The notes under the pieces are model-generated. The model searched no databases, was not told where the DNA came from, and saw nothing but the letters and a program-made list of their open reading frames with translations. From positions 992,001 to 1,056,000 of the forward strand of contig NZ_CP071597.1 of NCBI RefSeq assembly GCF_017357405.1: a stretch of DNA of 64,000 nucleotides, given 5' to 3'. Position numbers and translations under genes: made by a program. Within the stretch, counting starts at the first letter, position 1, and each line of letters opens with the position of its first letter. This stretch comes from Halomontanus rarus. GTDB lineage: Archaea > Halobacteriota > Halobacteria > Halobacteriales > Natrialbaceae. This document shows positions 52,636-61,181 of this stretch, piece after piece.

Positions 52636-53616
52636 ATGGGAAACGCAGCACTACGGGACATCGCCGTCATCGAGGAGGTTCCCTTCGAGGACCTCGCCGG
52701 GTCGGTCGTCGCGGTCGACGCACACAACTGGCTCTACCGGTACCTGACGACCACCGTCAAGTGGACCTCGAGCGAGAAGTACACCACGGCCGAGGGAACC
52801 GAAGTCGCAAACCTGCTCGGCATCGTCCAGGGCCTGCCGAAGTTCTTCGAACACGACATCACGCCGGTGATGGTCTTCGACGGCGGCCCCTCCGACCTGA
52901 AGACCGACGAGATCGAATCTCGCCGCGAGCAACGACGGACCTACGAGGAGCAACTCGAGACCGCCCGCGAGGAGGGTGACGAGGTCGCGATCGCCCAGCT
53001 CGAGTCCCGAACTCAGCGGCTCACGGAAACGATCCAGACGACGAGCCGCGAACTCCTCTCGTTGCTCGACGTGCCGGTCGTCGAAGCCCCGGCCGAAGGC
53101 GAGGCCCAGGCCGCACACATCGTCCGTCGGGGCGACGCCGACTACGTCGGCTCCGAGGATTACGACGCACTGCTCTTCGGTGCTCCACGCACGCTCCGGC
53201 AACTGACGAGCAAGGGCGATCCCGAACTGATGGACCTCGAGGCCACCCTCGAGAAACACGGGCTCACCCTCGAGCAGTTGATCGACGCGGCCATCCTGAT
53301 CGGGACGGACTTCAACCCCGGCGTTTCGGGTATCGGTCCCAAGACCGCCATCTCGGCGATCACGGAACACGGCGACCTCTGGAGCGTGCTCGAGGCTCGC
53401 GGCGATACCGTCGAATACGGCGACCGGGTTCGCCAGCTCTTTCGCGACCCGAACGTCACGGACGAGTACGAGTTCGACACGACGCTCGACCCCGATCTCG
53501 ACGCGGCCCGGTCCTACGTCGTCGACGAGTGGGGCGTCGACGCCGACGAGGTCGCCCGCGGCTTCGAGCGGATCGAAGGGAGCGTCGTCCAGACGGGACT
53601 CGATCGCTGGTCCTGA
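52636..53616 (+). CDS. fen: Flap endonuclease 1
   Basis: The 326-residue nuclease trims 5' flaps in Okazaki-fragment maturation and base-excision repair. It begins [20 protein letters not shown], with N-terminal nuclease residues in [14 protein letters not shown] and [20 protein letters not shown]. The internal nuclease part has [20 protein letters not shown] and [19 protein letters not shown], and the helix-hairpin-helix DNA-binding part is [20 protein letters not shown]. The C terminus QTGLDRWS matches a PCNA-interacting box in shape (Q-x-x-L-x-x-W). Length is normal for archaeal FEN1. Confidence 0.96.
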   Translation: MGNAALRDIAVIEEVPFEDLAGSVVAVDAHNWLYRYLTTTVKWTSSEKYTTAEGTEVANLLGIVQGLPKFFEHDITPVMVFDGGPSDLKTDEIESRREQRRTYEEQLETAREEGDEVAIAQLESRTQRLTETIQTTSRELLSLLDVPVVEAPAEGEAQAAHIVRRGDADYVGSEDYDALLFGAPRTLRQLTSKGDPELMDLEATLEKHGLTLEQLIDAAILIGTDFNPGVSGIGPKTAISAITEHGDLWSVLEARGDTVEYGDRVRQLFRDPNVTDEYEFDTTLDPDLDAARSYVVDEWGVDADEVARGFERIEGSVVQTGLDRWS

Positions 53617-53732
53617 TACCGCCAGTAATCACTCATTTCGACCCGTCGGCAGCGCGTCGAGCCGCCCGGCCCGTGGTGTATGTTACTTAGTACCATTCCA
53701 CTTTTAATCGACGCCCTCGTAGATGCGTCCCC

Positions 53733-54485
53733 GTGAAACGACGCCAGTTCCTCGCCGGCCTCTGTGGGAGCTGTTCGGTCGGGGGCCTCTGGTACGTCCA
53801 GCGGCCGCCGAAGCGAACGATCGAGGTTCGGTTCTGGCTCAGCGCTCGCGCCGCCGGCTACGAGAGTATCGAACCGCGGATCGTCTCGTATCTCGAGGCG
53901 GCGTTCGACCCGGTCTACGATACGGTCGACGTCTCCGCTGGGGGTGTCGTTCCGGCCCAGTCCGAGCACGGGTACGACGTGATGCGAACCGGCGAGTGGC
54001 CGGCTCGCGTCGCCGCCGAACTCACCGATCGAGACGGGAATGGTCCCGTCGACGTCAACCTGCTCGTCACCGACGGATCGATGTCGCAGGCCCCCTCCGG
54101 TGCCGGCATCCCGCATCTGGCCTCCGTAGGCGGTGCCCGTTACATCGGTGAGACACCGCCTCGAGACGCGGTCGACGACGTCGTTCCGTACACGACACCC
54201 GCGAGAGTCATGCAGGTGCTAATCCACGAGGTCGGCCACGCGCTCGGACTGGCACACGAACACGGCGCCATCAGGAACGTCGAGGAGGCGACCGTCGTCA
54301 GTCCCATGATCAGCACCTACGCGTGGGCGAGCGACCCGAGATCGCGCCGGCAATTCGACGCCGACCACTCCGCCTGCGGCGCGCTCTATCCGGTCGACCG
54401 CGACGGCAGACGGAAGCTCTCGTACGCCTTCTCCAGCTGTGCGACGGCGAAGCTACGGGAGTATCGTGGCGGACTCCGCCCTTGA
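53733..54485 (+). CDS. Tat-exported metzincin-like zinc protease
   Basis: The 250-residue protein starts from GTG (MKRRQFLAGLCGSCSVGGLW), with a twin-arginine-type RRQFLAG signal. The zinc motif HEVGHALGLAHEH (about residues 163-175) is a full HExxHxxGxxH metzincin signature, with a Met-turn candidate in VVSPMISTYAWA about 20 residues later. This places it near archaeal matrixin or archaemetzincin-like proteases, active outside the membrane. It also has RSRRQFDADHSACGALYPVD in the C-terminal part. Pro-domain and substrate are not clear. Confidence 0.82.
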   Translation: MKRRQFLAGLCGSCSVGGLWYVQRPPKRTIEVRFWLSARAAGYESIEPRIVSYLEAAFDPVYDTVDVSAGGVVPAQSEHGYDVMRTGEWPARVAAELTDRDGNGPVDVNLLVTDGSMSQAPSGAGIPHLASVGGARYIGETPPRDAVDDVVPYTTPARVMQVLIHEVGHALGLAHEHGAIRNVEEATVVSPMISTYAWASDPRSRRQFDADHSACGALYPVDRDGRRKLSYAFSSCATAKLREYRGGLRP

Positions 54486-54583
54486 TTCGAACGGTGGTCG
54501 CGTCGGTCGATCGGAGGTGACGGGCGTCCGCGTCCTCGACGTGAAGGAGGTGCCACTCGAGTACACCCCCCGAGCGGAACCGC

Positions 54584-55756
54584 TCACCCGGACCCGAACC
54601 GAGACCGGTCGAAGGGGAGTTCCTCGCTCACGAGGTCGACGGCGTTGCCGATCGCGCCGACCGACGAGAGATAGCCTACGCCCACGGTCGTCTTCAGCGC
54701 CTTCGCCGCCCGGCCGGTGAACACGGCCGGCCCCACCTGCGCGACGGCCCCGTCGCCGACGCTGACGAGCCACCCGGGCGACTCGAACTCGAACGACTCG
54801 AGTCGCGGGGTGAACACCGCCCCAGGGTCGCGTTCGGCCGCGACGATCCGGGAGACGTTCTCCGCGACGGTGCGAGCCTCGCGGACGGCCGACTGCGCGC
54901 TCGCCGGCACCGCTTCACCCGTCGCGTCGACGACCCGAGCGGCGTCACCGAGGGCGAACGTGCGATCGGTCAGCCGGAGGTCGCTTCGCACCGACGGCCG
55001 ATCGCCCTTAAGTGCGTCCGGGCCGCGGATTCCGCCGGTCCAGACGAACAGGTCGTACGGAAGCGCCGCCGCGCCCTCGAGCGAGACGAGGTCCTCGTCG
55101 GCCGCAGTGACCGTCGTCTCGGTGCGTACGTCGACGCCGCGCGCTTCGAGGGCGTCGCGGACGGCGTGCTGGAAGTTCGACGGGAAGTTCGGCGCGACGT
55201 CCGAGAATTGCTCGAGCAGCGTGACCGAGGCGTCGACTCCCTCTCTTCCCCCCTCCTCACGGGCGAGTTCGGCGAGTTCACCCGCGACCTGAACGCCGGA
55301 GAGTCCCGCGCCGCCGACGACGATTCGGGGTTCTCCGGTTCCTTCGCAAGCCGTCCAGAAGTCGGTTCGAATCTGCTGGGCGTCCTCCAGACGCTTCAGC
55401 GGCGTCGCGTGTTCGCGAACGCCCTCGAGGCCGTAGTAGGCCGTCCGCGCGCCGAGACAGATCGCGCCGACGTCGTAGGAGAGGGTGCCGTCCGAGAGGA
55501 CGACCGTCCGTTCGTCGGCGTCGATACCCTCGACCTGCGCGACGCGGACGGTCGCTCGCTCGACCGCGTCGGTCAGCGAGACCGTGATCTCGTCGGCGAT
55601 CGCCGGACGACGGATCACGCGGTGTAACTCGTGCTGGACGAGGTGATTCGGCGACTGATCGACCAGCGTGATGTCGACATCCGGTGGGAGATTCCGCTCG
55701 AGAAGTCGTGTGAGGGTCAATCCGGCGTAGCCCGCCCCGAGAACCACGACGTGCAT
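54584..55756 (-). CDS. Type II NADH dehydrogenase-like FAD oxidoreductase
   Basis: The 390-residue protein starts MHVVVLGAGYAGLTLTRLLE, with an FAD-binding GxGxxG motif. A second nucleotide site is RIVVGGAGLSGVQVAGELAE (NADH). VALxDGTLSYDVGAICLGAR and TFALGDAARVVDATGEAVPASAQ are further NDH-2 motifs, and the chain ends with a C-terminal membrane-associated helix region (AKALKTTVGVGYLSSVGAIG). Proteins of this type feed electrons from NADH to quinone without pumping protons. Sulfide:quinone oxidoreductase is an alternative, but the essential cysteines are not seen. It is convergent with the metzincin gene. Confidence 0.88.
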   Translation of the reverse strand: MHVVVLGAGYAGLTLTRLLERNLPPDVDITLVDQSPNHLVQHELHRVIRRPAIADEITVSLTDAVERATVRVAQVEGIDADERTVVLSDGTLSYDVGAICLGARTAYYGLEGVREHATPLKRLEDAQQIRTDFWTACEGTGEPRIVVGGAGLSGVQVAGELAELAREEGGREGVDASVTLLEQFSDVAPNFPSNFQHAVRDALEARGVDVRTETTVTAADEDLVSLEGAAALPYDLFVWTGGIRGPDALKGDRPSVRSDLRLTDRTFALGDAARVVDATGEAVPASAQSAVREARTVAENVSRIVAAERDPGAVFTPRLESFEFESPGWLVSVGDGAVAQVGPAVFTGRAAKALKTTVGVGYLSSVGAIGNAVDLVSEELPFDRSRFGSG

Positions 55757-56068
55757 GACTGGGGGTACGAACTCGAGCGGTAAAGGTGTGCCTCGCGCCC
55801 GCGTTCGAGCGGTCGAGCGGTCGGGCGGTCGAGTACCCGTACGCTCGAGTTCGACCGAGAGAGGGGGAGCCGGGAGCGTGTGCGAACACCGGTGAGCACC
55901 CCGCGATCTGGGGGAAGGCAGGTCGGCCTCGCCGATTTGTACCGGGAGCGAAGCCGGCGGCTGAGCGCGGAAGGCGCGGAGTGTCTTCCGTTGGGTTCGG
56001 GTTTTGTCGAGTGACTGGACGCTGTGGCGAATCCACCGGCGTCACAGAACGCAGCCCAAAAGCGGGGT
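55757..56068. other. GC-rich intergenic block with local hairpins
   Basis: This 312-bp block between the phosphomevalonate decarboxylase stop and the dehydrogenase start has no convincing gene. It holds hairpin-like words such as caCCCCgcgatctGGGGg (near 55900-55916) and tCGGcctcgCCGa (near 55924-55936), and a low-complexity run gcggtcgagcggtcgggcggtcgag at the dehydrogenase end. It could be a structured leader, a small RNA or a remnant of a repeat. Confidence 0.35.
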
Positions 56069-57055
56069 CTAAAACAGGTGGTCGTCCTCCTCCTCGAGCA
56101 ATCGCGCGGGGCCGCCGACGCTCCAGGTGGTAGTCGAGACGCCGCAGTCGGAGATTTCCTCCTCGACGCGCTCGGCGTGTTCCTCGGTGGTGTTGACGTA
56201 GACGCTGGCGCCGGTGTCCGTCGAGAAGTAGACCGGGATGTCTTCTTCCTCGCGGAGTTTCCGCACGCGGTTGAAGATCGCGAGAGTCGCGGGCTGCCAG
56301 TAGACCCAGCCCGACGGTCCGGTCATGGTCGTCGCTGCCAGCGAGAGCGAGTCCTGTTCGGCGAGTTCGAACGTGCGCTCGAAGTCGTCTTCGCGGAGCG
56401 CGTCGCGCATCTTCGCGATCTGGCCGTGGATGTGGGCGTTGCGCGCCTGAAACATGTGGCTGTCCGCGGCCTCCCGGTGGGCGTCCTCGGTCTCCTTGTG
56501 GTAGGGCACGAGGCCGACGACGATCTTGAGGTTTTCGTGGAGGTCGGTCGGAATCCGTCGCGACCGGCAATCCTCGTCGTTGAGACCAGTGTGAAGCTGG
56601 GAGAACGCGCCGGTGACCGATCGAGCGGCCGACGCGGAGCCAACGCGGGCGATCGTCGAAATCTCCGGGAGCGTGGCGTCGATCTCCGCGGCCTCGGCCA
56701 GCGCCCGCGCGGCGGCGGCGAACCCGGAAGAGGACGATCCGAGGCCGACGTTCGAGGGAAAGCTGTTCTCGCTCTCGATGCGCACCGGATAGACCGTGTG
56801 GGCCGCGTCGGACAGTCCACGGGCCTTCTCGACGACTGCCTCGAGGCGGTCGAACGCCCGACCCTCGAGTTCCTCGCCGTCGACGATGTACGTGTCCTCG
56901 TCGTAGTCCATCGAGAACTCGACGGTCGTCCGCGTGTGACTCGGCGCCGTACAGAGACTGATACTGTCGTGGTAGGGTTGCCGCTCGATGTCGTCGCGCA
57001 TCCCGTGGTATTTGACGAGCCCTTGAATCGGGTGGGCCATCGCCGTCGCTTTCAT
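56069..57055 (-). CDS. mvaD: Phosphomevalonate decarboxylase (GHMP kinase family)
   Basis: The 328-residue enzyme starts MKATAMAHPIQGLVKYHGMR. It has the GHMP pattern NSFPSNVGLGSSSSGFAAAA, an Arg/Asp-containing SASAARSVTGAFSQLHTGLN and a C-terminal FSTDTGASVYVNTTEEHAER. In Haloferax the homologue decarboxylates mevalonate 5-phosphate to isopentenyl phosphate, a step of the archaeal alternative mevalonate pathway. It would work with isopentenyl phosphate kinase, which is not in this window. The start is supported by a TATA box on the minus strand 26-31 nt upstream. Confidence 0.92.
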   Translation of the reverse strand: MKATAMAHPIQGLVKYHGMRDDIERQPYHDSISLCTAPSHTRTTVEFSMDYDEDTYIVDGEELEGRAFDRLEAVVEKARGLSDAAHTVYPVRIESENSFPSNVGLGSSSSGFAAAARALAEAAEIDATLPEISTIARVGSASAARSVTGAFSQLHTGLNDEDCRSRRIPTDLHENLKIVVGLVPYHKETEDAHREAADSHMFQARNAHIHGQIAKMRDALREDDFERTFELAEQDSLSLAATTMTGPSGWVYWQPATLAIFNRVRKLREEEDIPVYFSTDTGASVYVNTTEEHAERVEEEISDCGVSTTTWSVGGPARLLEEEDDHLF

Positions 57056-57080
57056 AGCCCCACAGGTGAGTGATGGCCGC

Positions 57081-57086
57081 TTAAAT
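57081..57086 (-). promoter_or_regulatory. TATA box for mvaD
   Basis: TTTAAG on the minus strand is placed 26-31 nt upstream of the mvaD ATG, which fits a leaderless transcript. Confidence 0.5.
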
Positions 57087-57234
57087 GTCACGGTCACGGC
57101 GTATGACTCGTCCCGATATTCGCTCCGTTCCCCTTCGCCATCCGTCCGCTGTGAGTGTGGGTACGAGTGCGAGTCTGGATGTGGGTGTCGTCTGCGTACC
57201 AGCGTGACCTCGAGAACGTTCAGTAGAACGCGCT

Positions 57235-58029
57235 TCAGTGGAACGCACGCTCGAGCGACTCGCGCCACTCCCGGGCCGCGTCCGCGCGCTCCTCGAGCGA
57301 CTCGACGTCCGCCTCGAGCGTCGCCACCGTCTCGTCGATGTCGGCTTCGACGCCGTCGATCCGCTCGTCGACGTCCGTCTCGTAGGCGTCGATGTGCGAC
57401 CGAAACGCCGTCAGTCTGGCGTCGAGGGTGTGCTCGAGCGACTCGATTTGCGCCTCGAGGTCCGCGGTCGTCTCCTCGAGACGCGTTTCCAAGGTATCGA
57501 GTCTGGCCCCGATTTCGGCGACCGAATCCTCGATGGAGTCGCGGGCGGCGGTAACTTCGGTCCGGAGGTCGTCGGTCTCGGTTTCGAGAGTTGACAGACG
57601 ATCGTCGAGACCGTCGACCGTCTCTTCGAGGTCGTCGAGTCGAGCGTCGAGTTTCGAATCGGTCGTCTCGAGGCCGTCGACGTCCTCGTCGAGTGTCTCG
57701 ACCGCCGACTCCAGCCGTCCGATCTCGTCGGTTGCAGACGCGAGTTCGGTCTGGACGTCCGTGAGGACGGTTTCGGCCGTTCCTTCCTCGTCGAGAAAGG
57801 CCTCGAGCGCGTCGGTGTACGCCGACAGCGAGTCGACCGTCGACTGAAGGTGCTCGATTCGCACCTCGTTGCTAGTCGAGGTATCGATGTCCAGCGCACG
57901 CCGCAATGCCATCTTCCGTGCGCCCCCCTGATCGTCTTTCAGTTCCGTGAGCAGTTCGTCGACCAGATCGTCCGTGAACGTCGCGGACTGGCCGTCCGAG
58001 ATCGTGATAGAGTCGTTTCGTGTTGTCAT
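57235..58029 (-). CDS. Long coiled-coil protein
   Basis: The 264-residue protein starts at MTTRNDSITISDGQSATFTD. Residues 1-60 are globular (LVDELLTELKDDQGGARKMA, ALRRALDIDT), resembling a small helical domain. The rest is an almost unbroken heptad coiled coil (LESAVETLDEDVDGLETTD, LEETVDGLDDRLSTLETETD, LEEQAD-like repeats) of more than 150 residues. It ends EEERADAAREWRESLERAFH-like (LEERADAAREWRESLERAFH). It may be a structural or cell-division-related rod, but I recognise no family. Proteins with such tail repeats are easily confused by searches, so function is open. Confidence 0.7.
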   Translation of the reverse strand: MTTRNDSITISDGQSATFTDDLVDELLTELKDDQGGARKMALRRALDIDTSTSNEVRIEHLQSTVDSLSAYTDALEAFLDEEGTAETVLTDVQTELASATDEIGRLESAVETLDEDVDGLETTDSKLDARLDDLEETVDGLDDRLSTLETETDDLRTEVTAARDSIEDSVAEIGARLDTLETRLEETTADLEAQIESLEHTLDARLTAFRSHIDAYETDVDERIDGVEADIDETVATLEADVESLEERADAAREWRESLERAFH

Positions 58030-58459
58030 TGCCAGATCACTCCGTACGGCATCGTGTGCGATCGTCGAGGTCGAGGTCGGGGTCCGGAGTCGAGGTCGAG
58101 TACTCGAGTGACCGCCTGACCCGACGTAACCCACACTGGGCCGTGGCTCCCCCCAGGATCCTTTTCTCACACTTGTTTTACTAGATGATAAATCTATCTC
58201 TCGGAAAGAAACGTTGAGAACGGTCGACAGGAGTCACAAACCTGACCGAGCCGTCGACGGTTCTATGTCGAAAATCACAGCAACAATAGAAAGCCAACAC
58301 ACACCTTATCGGACAGCGACCGTGCGATCAATGCGTAAATCGGTCCGGTTGTTGCGGGAGGATCGAGAGCGCCGAATTCGATAGACCGCTCGACGGAACG
58401 ACCGCCGCTCTCGGTCCGAACCGAACCGCTGAAATGCGCTCTCTCGAAAGGAGGATGCG
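58030..58459. other. Intergenic region between the coiled-coil gene and endonuclease III
   Basis: No supported gene is seen in these 430 bp, which separate divergent genes. The central part (58170-58210, cacttgttttactagatgataaatc) is AT-rich and should carry the coiled-coil gene promoter. Just before endonuclease III there is GGAGG at 58450-58454, 5 nt before its ATG. Confidence 0.45.
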
Positions 58460-59143
58460 ATGGGAACCCCGCTCGAGACCCGCGAGGAACAGGCCGTCGA
58501 GATCGTGGACCGACTCGAGGAGGCGTATCCGGACTCGACGATTTCGTTGCGCTACTCGAACCGCCTCGAGTTGTTGATCGCGGTGATCCTCTCGGCGCAG
58601 TGTACCGACGAGCGCGTCAACCAAGAGACGAAGGCGCTCTTCGAGACCTACGACGGGCCGGAAGCGTACGCGAACGCCCCCCAGGAGGAGCTCGCGGAAG
58701 CGCTGAGCTCGATCACCTACTACAACAACAAGGCGAAGTACATTCGTACCGCGTGCGAGCGAATCGTCACGGAACACGACGGCGAGGTGCCGGACACGAT
58801 GGACGAACTGACCGACCTGCCGGGCGTGGGCAGGAAGACGGCGAACGTCGTCCTCCAGCACGGCCACGACGTCGTCGAGGGAATCGTCGTCGATACGCAC
58901 GTCCAGCGGCTCTCGCGGCGGCTCGGACTCACCGAGGAGGAGTATCCGGAACGGATCGAGGAGGACCTCATGCCGATCGTTCCCGAGGGCTACTGGCAGC
59001 AGTTTACCCACCTCTGTATCGATCACGGGCGAGCGACCTGCAGCGCGCGGAACCCCGACTGTAACGACTGCGTCCTCGCCGATATCTGTCCCTCCGAGCG
59101 CGGCGACGGCGAGATCGATCTCGCCTCCGGTGACTCCTGGTAA
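58460..59143 (+). CDS. nth: Endonuclease III (DNA glycosylase/AP lyase)
   Basis: The 227-residue enzyme removes oxidised pyrimidines. The helix-hairpin-helix is LPGVGRKTANVVLQ, followed by the catalytic Asp region (IVVDTHVQRLSRRLGLT). The [4Fe-4S] cluster loop is complete, C-x6-C-x2-C-x5-C in CSARNPDCNDCVLADIC. The first part has LLIAVILSAQCTDERVNQET with the catalytic Lys expected near the HhH. Length is close to bacterial Nth (211). GGAGG lies 5 nt before the chosen ATG; an in-frame alternative is not visible. Confidence 0.95.
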   Translation: MGTPLETREEQAVEIVDRLEEAYPDSTISLRYSNRLELLIAVILSAQCTDERVNQETKALFETYDGPEAYANAPQEELAEALSSITYYNNKAKYIRTACERIVTEHDGEVPDTMDELTDLPGVGRKTANVVLQHGHDVVEGIVVDTHVQRLSRRLGLTEEEYPERIEEDLMPIVPEGYWQQFTHLCIDHGRATCSARNPDCNDCVLADICPSERGDGEIDLASGDSW

Positions 59144-59243
59144 CCGTCCGCTGGAGGCCGTTTTCTTCGCTTAGTGGGGCCACCGGCTGTCGCAAGCCCA
59201 AGTCCTTTTCACTGAACGACGGTACGCTCGGTCAGTGGTGAGT

Positions 59244-59489
59244 ATGTCCGACAACGACAAGACTGAACACGGCCGTGACGTCGAACTCGCCAAAGAGAAG
59301 GACGAAGACGAGGACGAAGAGGAAATCGACGAAGAACAACTCACGGAAGCGGAGATGGAAGCCCGCCGCGAACAGGACGAAGAGCAGCGACGCCAGGACA
59401 TCGAACACCAGTCCGACGAACGGGAGAACGACGCCTTAGAGAACGCGAATCCGGACCACCACCGGGACGAGGAGCCGTACAACGGCTAG
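59244..59489 (+). CDS. Small highly charged acidic protein (81 residues)
   Basis: The protein MSDNDKTEHGRDVELAKEKD continues with EDEDEEEIDEEQLTEAEMEA and other Glu/Asp-rich helix. It ends HHRDEEPYNG. There is no folded domain by eye, and most residues are charged, so it is probably helical or disordered. A GTG at 59235 is an alternative start. It lies 100 bp after endonuclease III on the same strand and seven bases before the convergent membrane gene. Function is unknown. Confidence 0.6.
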   Translation: MSDNDKTEHGRDVELAKEKDEDEDEEEIDEEQLTEAEMEARREQDEEQRRQDIEHQSDERENDALENANPDHHRDEEPYNG

Positions 59490-59496
59490 ATTCCGG

Positions 59497-59982
59497 TCAC
59501 CAGAAAACGGAGTACCGGAGAGCGTACCTGATCATTCCGAGAATCCAGGCGAGGAGCCAGAAGAAGACGTATCCGAAGACGCCGACGCGGAGCCGGCGTC
59601 GCCACCCGCCCATGTTTTCGTGGAGGTCGTCGAGTGCGACCTCTCGATCGGGTTCGGCGTAGAGATCGTGGGTGAGTTTGACCTGTAGAATGCGAACGAT
59701 CCCGGTGAGTGCGACGAGTAGCATCGCGTACGCCTGCAACCCGAAGAAAGCGTGGACCGCGAGTAGGCCGCCGAACTGGTCGGCCACTCGCGGGATCATC
59801 CAGACGACCACTGGAACCGTATTGAGTGTCAATCCGACGGCGATGAACTTGAGATGGTAGATGAGCACACCCCAGGTGACGATTTCGGTGTCGATCATGA
59901 TCCACGCGCCGTAGAGATAGAACGGAAAACTCGCAGTAACGAGGACCGCAATCACCGTCGCGACCGCCAGATCCGACACCAT
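59497..59982 (-). CDS. Small membrane protein beside cytochrome bc cluster (DUF7321-like)
   Basis: From MVSDLAVATVIAVLVTASFP (59982) the protein has 161 residues and four membrane segments (VATVIAVLVTASFPFYLYGA, GVLIYHLKFIAVGLTLN, HAFFGLQAYAMLLVALTG, GVFGYVFFWLLAWILGMIRY). Two His residues, in LIYHLKF and LLAVHAFFG, sit in membrane helices and could bind haem b. It stands divergent to the cytochrome b6f-like operon that follows, where similar proteins occur in many haloarchaea. An in-frame ATG at 60120 would give a 46-residue N-terminal extension rich in Asp/Ser. Confidence 0.7.
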   Translation of the reverse strand: MVSDLAVATVIAVLVTASFPFYLYGAWIMIDTEIVTWGVLIYHLKFIAVGLTLNTVPVVVWMIPRVADQFGGLLAVHAFFGLQAYAMLLVALTGIVRILQVKLTHDLYAEPDREVALDDLHENMGGWRRRLRVGVFGYVFFWLLAWILGMIRYALRYSVFW

Positions 59983-60140
59983 TCTCGAGTCGACCTCTGG
60001 GTGGCCGACGAATAAACCAACCGAAAGCTCGCATTCGGTTGCCGACCTGGTGTCGGCGTCGGAGTCGGAGTCGGCGGCGGGGACATTCGACGGAGACGGG
60101 TCGAAAAGTGTTTTCAGCATCCGCCCCCAAGGCCCCAGCA

Positions 60141-61124
60141 ATGGCCGATCCCGACCCTCGAGATCCCGGCGCGTCCGACGATAGCCGGGGCGCCGATTCG
60201 GGCCACCCGTACGCGGACGGTGGTGCTGCGACCGGCGGTTCGGACGACGACCGGTCGACGGACGGGAACCGGGAACCCGACGCCGAGCCACCGCCGTCCG
60301 GGCCCTCCGGCAGATCCGAACTCGCGTCGTCGACCGCCGACGGCGACCGCGATCTGACGGAGGACGAGCTCCGGCGACGGGTCGAGGAGACGTACGACTT
60401 CGACAACTTCGGACCAGAGGACATGGCTGAAATGTCACCCGAGGAGTGGGACGTCGCCTTCGACCCCGACACCTGGATCACCGGCGACGAACTGCTCGAG
60501 CGCGTCGAGGCGGAACTGAAGACCCGTATCGCCGACCGAGACGTCTTCGCCGTTCTCGAGTACGCCGAGGTCGACGGCGAACGGGCGCTGGTCGCGTACT
60601 CGGATACGGATTACGCGATCATCTACCCGGACGGTACCGTCGAAGGGCGAGGCACCGTCGTCAGGGACGTCAAACCGACGGTCGCACTCTGTTCGATGGA
60701 CGAGTACGACGTCGCGGAGCCCCCCGACCGCTGGCAGTTGCCCGATCCGGAGGAGATTCCGGAGTCGGGGAGCGAACTCGGCAACTGGATGCTCCAGTTG
60801 CTGGCTGCGACGCAGTTGCTGATCGGTATCGCCGCGCTCGTCATCTGGCCGATCATCGGCGCGCGAGACAACCTGATTCTGCTGGCGGTCGGACTCGGGT
60901 TCGTCTTTATCGGACTCGTCCTCTTCACGATGGTCGCCAACGCCCGGCTCTCCGAGAAGTTTCGCGTCCAGCAGTATCGCCAGCGGTTGCGGTCGATCGG
61001 AACGGCCTCGGACGAACGACCGACGTTCCTCCCGATCGAAGACGAAGCGTTCGAGACCGCGACCGAGCCGGCACCGGTCGGAACGGAATCGCGACCGATC
61101 GATGATGACACTCACAGTCGTTAA
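60141..61124 (+). CDS. Acidic protein with two C-terminal helices (DUF7319-like), b6f-cluster
   Basis: The 327-residue protein starts MADPDPRDPGASDDSRGADS, with a long disordered acidic N-terminal part (1-85). A structured domain follows (LRRRVEETYDFDNFGPEDMA, DELLERVEAELKTRIADRDV, AVLEYAEVDGERALVAYSDT, YAIIYPDGTVEGRGTVVRDV). Two membrane helices lie near residues 220-265 (LLAATQLLIGIAALVIWPII, LILLAVGLGFVFIGLVLFTM). It is the first of a plus-strand run with halocyanin, the DUF7318-like protein, Rieske and cytochrome b, so it may help assemble that complex. The family name is from memory. Confidence 0.75.
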   Translation: MADPDPRDPGASDDSRGADSGHPYADGGAATGGSDDDRSTDGNREPDAEPPPSGPSGRSELASSTADGDRDLTEDELRRRVEETYDFDNFGPEDMAEMSPEEWDVAFDPDTWITGDELLERVEAELKTRIADRDVFAVLEYAEVDGERALVAYSDTDYAIIYPDGTVEGRGTVVRDVKPTVALCSMDEYDVAEPPDRWQLPDPEEIPESGSELGNWMLQLLAATQLLIGIAALVIWPIIGARDNLILLAVGLGFVFIGLVLFTMVANARLSEKFRVQQYRQRLRSIGTASDERPTFLPIEDEAFETATEPAPVGTESRPIDDDTHSR

Positions 61125-61181
61125 ACCGTTGTCCGGCGGCATCGGTGGGTTTAAGCAAACCCGTTCCCGAGTCCAGCATGT

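Noticed and set aside
55278..56570. Arg-rich minus-strand frame of 430 codons spanning the spacer before the NDH-2-like gene
   Set aside because: It overlaps two real genes in another frame and its middle is low complexity; it is a shadow frame.
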